DNA from: Pseudomonas plecoglossicida NBRC 103162 = DSM 15088
GTDB lineage: Bacteria > Pseudomonadota > Gammaproteobacteria > Pseudomonadales > Pseudomonadaceae
NCBI RefSeq assembly: GCF_000730665.1
Contig: NZ_BBIV01000007.1
Coordinates: forward strand, 1-64,000
Direction: 5' to 3'
Length of the DNA stretch: 64,000 bases
Every line of letters begins with the position of its first letter. Position 1 is the first letter of the stretch. Made by a program: the position numbers and the translations under genes. Under the pieces are notes generated by a model that saw only the letters and a list, made by a program, of their open reading frames with translations, was not told the origin of the DNA and did not search any database. This document shows, piece by piece, positions 61,237-64,000 of this stretch.

Positions 61237-61278
61237 AATGGTGCAAACAGCAGAAGTTCTGAGGTTTGCACCATTTTT
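61237..61278 (+). terminator. Hairpin between aotJ and aotQ
   Basis: AATGGTGCAAAC (61237-61248) pairs perfectly with GTTTGCACCATT (61264-61275) and T's follow. It is likely a partial terminator or mRNA stabiliser giving more binding protein than permease. Confidence 0.75.
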
Positions 61279-61303
61279 CATTATCTAGGTCGAGGACCTC
61301 ATC

Positions 61304-61993
61304 ATGTTGAAAGGCTACGGGGCAGTCATCCTCGACGGGGCGTGGCTGACGCTGCAGCTCGCCCTGTCGTCGATGGCCCTGGCCATCGTGCTCGGCCTGA
61401 TTGGCGTGGCGTTGCGCTTGTCGCCCGTGCGCTGGCTGGCCTGGTTGGGCGATATGTACGCCACGGTGATCCGTGGTATTCCGGACTTGGTCCTGATCCT
61501 GCTGATCTTCTACGGCGGGCAGGACATCATCAATCGCTTGGCGCCGCTGGTCGGCTATGACGATTACATCGACCTGAACCCGCTGGTTGCGGGTATCGGT
61601 ACCTTGGGCTTCATCTTTGGCGCCTACCTGTCGGAAACCTTCCGCGGCGCCTTCCTCGGTATTCCCAAGGGCCAGGCCGAAGCCGGCGTGGCCTATGGCA
61701 TGAGCAGCCGCCAGGTGTTCTTCCGCATCCTGGTGCCGCAGATGATCCGCCTGGCGATTCCAGGCTTCACCAACAACTGGCTGGTGTTGACCAAGGCCAC
61801 GGCGCTGATTTCGGTGGTCGGCCTGCAGGACATGATGTTCAAGGCCAAGCAGGCGGCGGACGCTACCCGCGAGCCTTTCACCTTCTTCCTGGCCGTGGCG
61901 GCGCTGTACCTGGTGATCACCAGCGTCTCGCTGCTGGCCCTGAAGTATCTCGAGCGGCGCTACTCGGTGGGCGTCAAGGTGGCTGAACTATGA
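61304..61993 (+). CDS. aotQ: Arginine/ornithine ABC transporter permease AotQ
   Basis: This 229-aa inner-membrane permease of the HisMQ type has five helices and the EAA loop (FRGAFLGIPKGQAEAGVAYG). RGIPDLVLILLIFYGGQ is the typical helix-two start. It pairs with AotM, whose ATG overlaps its stop by four bases. Confidence 0.93.
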   Translation: MLKGYGAVILDGAWLTLQLALSSMALAIVLGLIGVALRLSPVRWLAWLGDMYATVIRGIPDLVLILLIFYGGQDIINRLAPLVGYDDYIDLNPLVAGIGTLGFIFGAYLSETFRGAFLGIPKGQAEAGVAYGMSSRQVFFRILVPQMIRLAIPGFTNNWLVLTKATALISVVGLQDMMFKAKQAADATREPFTFFLAVAALYLVITSVSLLALKYLERRYSVGVKVAEL

Positions 61994-62688
61994 TCTTCGA
62001 CTACAACGTCATCTGGGAGGCCATGCCACTGTACCTCGGTGGCCTGCTGACCACCCTCAAGCTGCTGGCGCTGTCGCTGCTGTTCGGCTTGCTGGCGGCC
62101 GTGCCGCTCGGGCTGATGCGGGTGTCCAAGCATCCGCTGGTGAACATCAGCGCCTGGCTCTACACCTATGTCATCCGCGGCACGCCGATGCTGGTGCAGC
62201 TGTTCCTGATCTACTACGGCCTGGCCCAGTTCGAGGCGGTGCGCGAAAGCATCTTCTGGCCGTGGCTGTCGAGCGCGACCTTCTGTGCCTGCCTGGCGTT
62301 CGCCGTCAATACCAGCGCCTACACCGCCGAGATCATCGCCGGCAGCCTCAAGGCCACGCCCCATGGCGAGATCGAGGCGGCCAAGGCGATGGGCATGTCG
62401 CGCATGAAAATGTACCGCCGCATCCTGCTGCCTTCGGCCTTGCGCCGGGCGTTGCCGCAGTACAGCAACGAAGTGATCATGATGCTGCAGACCACCAGTC
62501 TGGCGTCGATCGTCACCCTGATCGACATCACCGGTGCCGCGCGCACGGTCAATGCCCAGTATTACCTGCCTTTCGAGGCCTACATCACGGCGGGCGTGTT
62601 CTACCTGTGCCTGACCTTCATTTTGGTGCGCCTGTTCAAGATGGCCGAACGCCGTTGGCTTGGCTACCTGGCGCCGCGCAAGCACTGA
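61990..62688 (+). CDS. aotM: Arginine/ornithine ABC transporter permease AotM
   Basis: This 232-aa HisM-type permease has five helices, VIRGTPMLVQLFLIYYGL and the EAA loop (AGSLKATPHGEIEAAKAMGM). Its ATG overlaps the aotQ stop, indicating coupled translation of the two permease subunits. Confidence 0.93.
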   Translation: MIFDYNVIWEAMPLYLGGLLTTLKLLALSLLFGLLAAVPLGLMRVSKHPLVNISAWLYTYVIRGTPMLVQLFLIYYGLAQFEAVRESIFWPWLSSATFCACLAFAVNTSAYTAEIIAGSLKATPHGEIEAAKAMGMSRMKMYRRILLPSALRRALPQYSNEVIMMLQTTSLASIVTLIDITGAARTVNAQYYLPFEAYITAGVFYLCLTFILVRLFKMAERRWLGYLAPRKH

Positions 62689-62710
62689 ACGCTCTGTGAG
62701 AACCGACAGC

Positions 62711-63475
62711 ATGTACAAACTCGAAGTCCAAGACCTGCACAAGCGCTACGGCAGCCATGAGGTGCTCAAGGGCGTTTCCCTGGCGGCCAAGGCGGGTGAT
62801 GTGATCAGCATCATCGGCTCCAGCGGTTCGGGCAAGTCGACCTTCCTGCGCTGCATCAACCTGCTCGAGCAGCCGCACGCGGGCAAGATCCTGCTCAACA
62901 ACGAAGAGCTGAAGATGGTCGCCGGCAAGGACGGCGCGCTCAAGGCGGCCGACCCGCGTCAGCTGCAGCGCATGCGTTCGCGTCTGTCGATGGTGTTCCA
63001 GCATTTCAACCTGTGGTCGCACATGACCGCGCTGGAGAACGTCATCGAAGCCCCGGTGCACGTGCTCGGCGTGAGCAAGAAGGAAGCCCTGGAAAAAGCC
63101 GAGCACTACCTGGCCAAGGTCGGTGTCGCGCATCGCAAGGACGCCTTCCCGGGGCACATGTCCGGCGGTGAGCAGCAGCGCGTGGCGATTGCCCGGGCCC
63201 TCGCCATGGAGCCGGAGGTGATGCTGTTCGACGAGCCGACCTCGGCGCTCGATCCCGAGCTGGTGGGCGATGTGCTCAAGGTGATGCAGGCCCTGGCCCA
63301 GGAAGGCCGCACCATGGTGGTGGTGACCCACGAGATGGGCTTTGCCCGTGAAGTGTCCAATCAGCTGGTGTTCCTGCACAAAGGCCTGGTAGAAGAAACC
63401 GGTTGCCCTCGCGAAGTGCTGGCCAACCCGCAATCCGAGCGGCTCAAGCAGTTTCTCTCGGGCAGCCTGAAGTAA
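62711..63475 (+). CDS. aotP: Arginine/ornithine ABC transporter ATPase AotP
   Basis: This 254-aa cytoplasmic ATPase has Walker A GSSGSGKST, the signature MSGGEQQRVAIARA, Walker B VMLFDEPTSALDPEL and the switch histidine VVTHEMGFA. The length equals P. aeruginosa AotP. No aotO lies between aotM and aotP here, unlike the P. aeruginosa order. I chose ATG 62711 (MYKLEVQDLHKRYG) over a TTG at 62660 that overlaps aotM. Confidence 0.93.
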   Translation: MYKLEVQDLHKRYGSHEVLKGVSLAAKAGDVISIIGSSGSGKSTFLRCINLLEQPHAGKILLNNEELKMVAGKDGALKAADPRQLQRMRSRLSMVFQHFNLWSHMTALENVIEAPVHVLGVSKKEALEKAEHYLAKVGVAHRKDAFPGHMSGGEQQRVAIARALAMEPEVMLFDEPTSALDPELVGDVLKVMQALAQEGRTMVVVTHEMGFAREVSNQLVFLHKGLVEETGCPREVLANPQSERLKQFLSGSLK

Positions 63476-63575
63476 AGGCTGCATCTTTGCACCAGAATAG
63501 GGCATGCTGCGCAGCGAGCGCAGCCTGGCCTTGGCGCCACAGACTCGAACGACCTCAGGTTCCGGACCTTACCCT

Positions 63576-64000
63576 ATGACCACCCAGCGAATCGGTTTTC
63601 TCATCTGGCCAAGCACCAAGCCCTTGACCCTGGCGCTGGCGGAAGAGGTCTTGCAGGTGGCCCAGCGGGTGCATCCGGATGTGGTCTACGAGCTGGCCTT
63701 CCTTCAGGCCGAGCCTGCCCAGGAAGGAAGCTGGCGCCTTCCGGGCGAGCCTTGGAGTGGCCGTCTGGAGGGGTGTCAGAAGCTGTTCCTGCTGGCCGAC
63801 GATTTACCACAGGCCGTGGGTTCGGCGCTGTCGACGGCGCTCAAGCAAGTGGCGCGCAGTGGCTGCATGCTGGGTGGGCTGTCTGCCGGCGTGTACCCGC
63901 TGGCCATGCTCGGCCTGCTCGATGGCTACCGCGCCGCCGTGCACTGGCGCTGGCAGGACGACTTTGCCGAGCGCTTCCCCAAGGTCATTGCCACCAGCCA
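63576..64000 (+). CDS. argR: Arginine regulator ArgR (AraC family), 5' part
   Basis: The first 141 codons of a gene cut by the window end. The start reads TQRIGFLIWPSTKPLTLALA, the opening of the Pseudomonas ArgR GATase1-like sensor domain; GGLSAGVYPLAMLGLLDGYR follows near residue 110. The AraC DNA-binding domain would lie beyond 64000. ArgR activates arginine catabolism and controls the aot operon in front of it. No strong ribosome site precedes the ATG. Confidence 0.88.
   Translation, partial: MTTQRIGFLIWPSTKPLTLALAEEVLQVAQRVHPDVVYELAFLQAEPAQEGSWRLPGEPWSGRLEGCQKLFLLADDLPQAVGSALSTALKQVARSGCMLGGLSAGVYPLAMLGLLDGYRAAVHWRWQDDFAERFPKVIATS

Noticed and set aside
1..64000. Search for tRNA, rRNA, prophage or insertion sequences
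   Set aside because: No cloverleaf ends, rRNA-like stretches, integrase or transposase genes were recognised by reading; a tRNA scan would be decisive but could not be run.

Overview
The window is a piece of a high-GC Pseudomonas chromosome, almost certainly from the Pseudomonas putida group. The evidence is the strong protein-level resemblance to known Pseudomonas systems (gbuA/gbuR, phhA/phhB/phhR, aot/argR, CpxR-Spy-CpxA, PlpD), the many putida-type REP/REPIN palindromes between genes, and a gene order that, from memory, is largely colinear with the recQ / lapE / phhABR / acsA / aot-argR part of P. putida KT2440. No rRNA, tRNA, IS element, prophage or CRISPR array was seen.

Layout. 1-9.4 kb: exporters (two EamA-type, one AEC, one YbfB-type MFS with a divergent LysR regulator), a YbdG-like mechanosensitive channel, a SrmB-like DEAD-box helicase, and a 42-aa PA1414-family gene behind a perfect Anr/FNR box. 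9.4-13.1 kb: a guanidinobutyrate block (SSS symporter, gbuA, divergent gbuR). 13.1-14.5 kb: two tandem DTW-domain tRNA-modification paralogues. 14.5-24.8 kb: a complete type I secretion adhesin locus (membrane fusion protein, ABC exporter with degenerate C39 domain, LapE-like TolC) and, divergently, a compact 1588-aa LapA/MapA-style RTX adhesin with a putative LapG cleavage motif. 24.9-34.5 kb: housekeeping and envelope genes (YbaN-like, YgfB-like, RecQ, MarR, PlpD-type patatin autotransporter, SelW-like, exporter/AraC pair, LpxH-like phosphoesterase, Mpo1-like protein). 34.6-41 kb: AraC-type regulator, TrkH, nitroreductase and a CpxR - Spy/CpxP - CpxA envelope-stress cluster with its own CpxR box. 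41-46 kb: the conserved yciB / rnm / yciO / scpA / scpB / rluB block. 46-57 kb: aromatic amino-acid block (aroP, LysR-ydiJ, a YhhS-type MFS, phhB, phhA, phhR) with PhhR/TyrR-type boxes at aroP and phhA-phhR. 57-64 kb: a DUF2790 protein, acsA, and the arginine uptake operon aotJ-aotQ-aotM-aotP followed by the 5' part of argR, cut by the window end.

How the parts fit. Much of the window concerns amino-acid and amine use: uptake (AroP, Aot, probably the SSS symporter), first catabolic steps (PhhAB, GbuA), the acetate end (AcsA), and their regulators (PhhR, GbuR, ArgR). The second theme is the cell envelope: the adhesin secretion locus, PlpD, the Cpx-like system, TrkH and the mechanosensitive channel. 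The most distinctive element is the adhesin locus at the lapE position. Its adhesin has a retention-type N-terminus, a hexapeptide proline tract with a 36-bp higher-order pattern, exactly length-conserved 103-aa modules, and six cysteines, which are unusual for this class.
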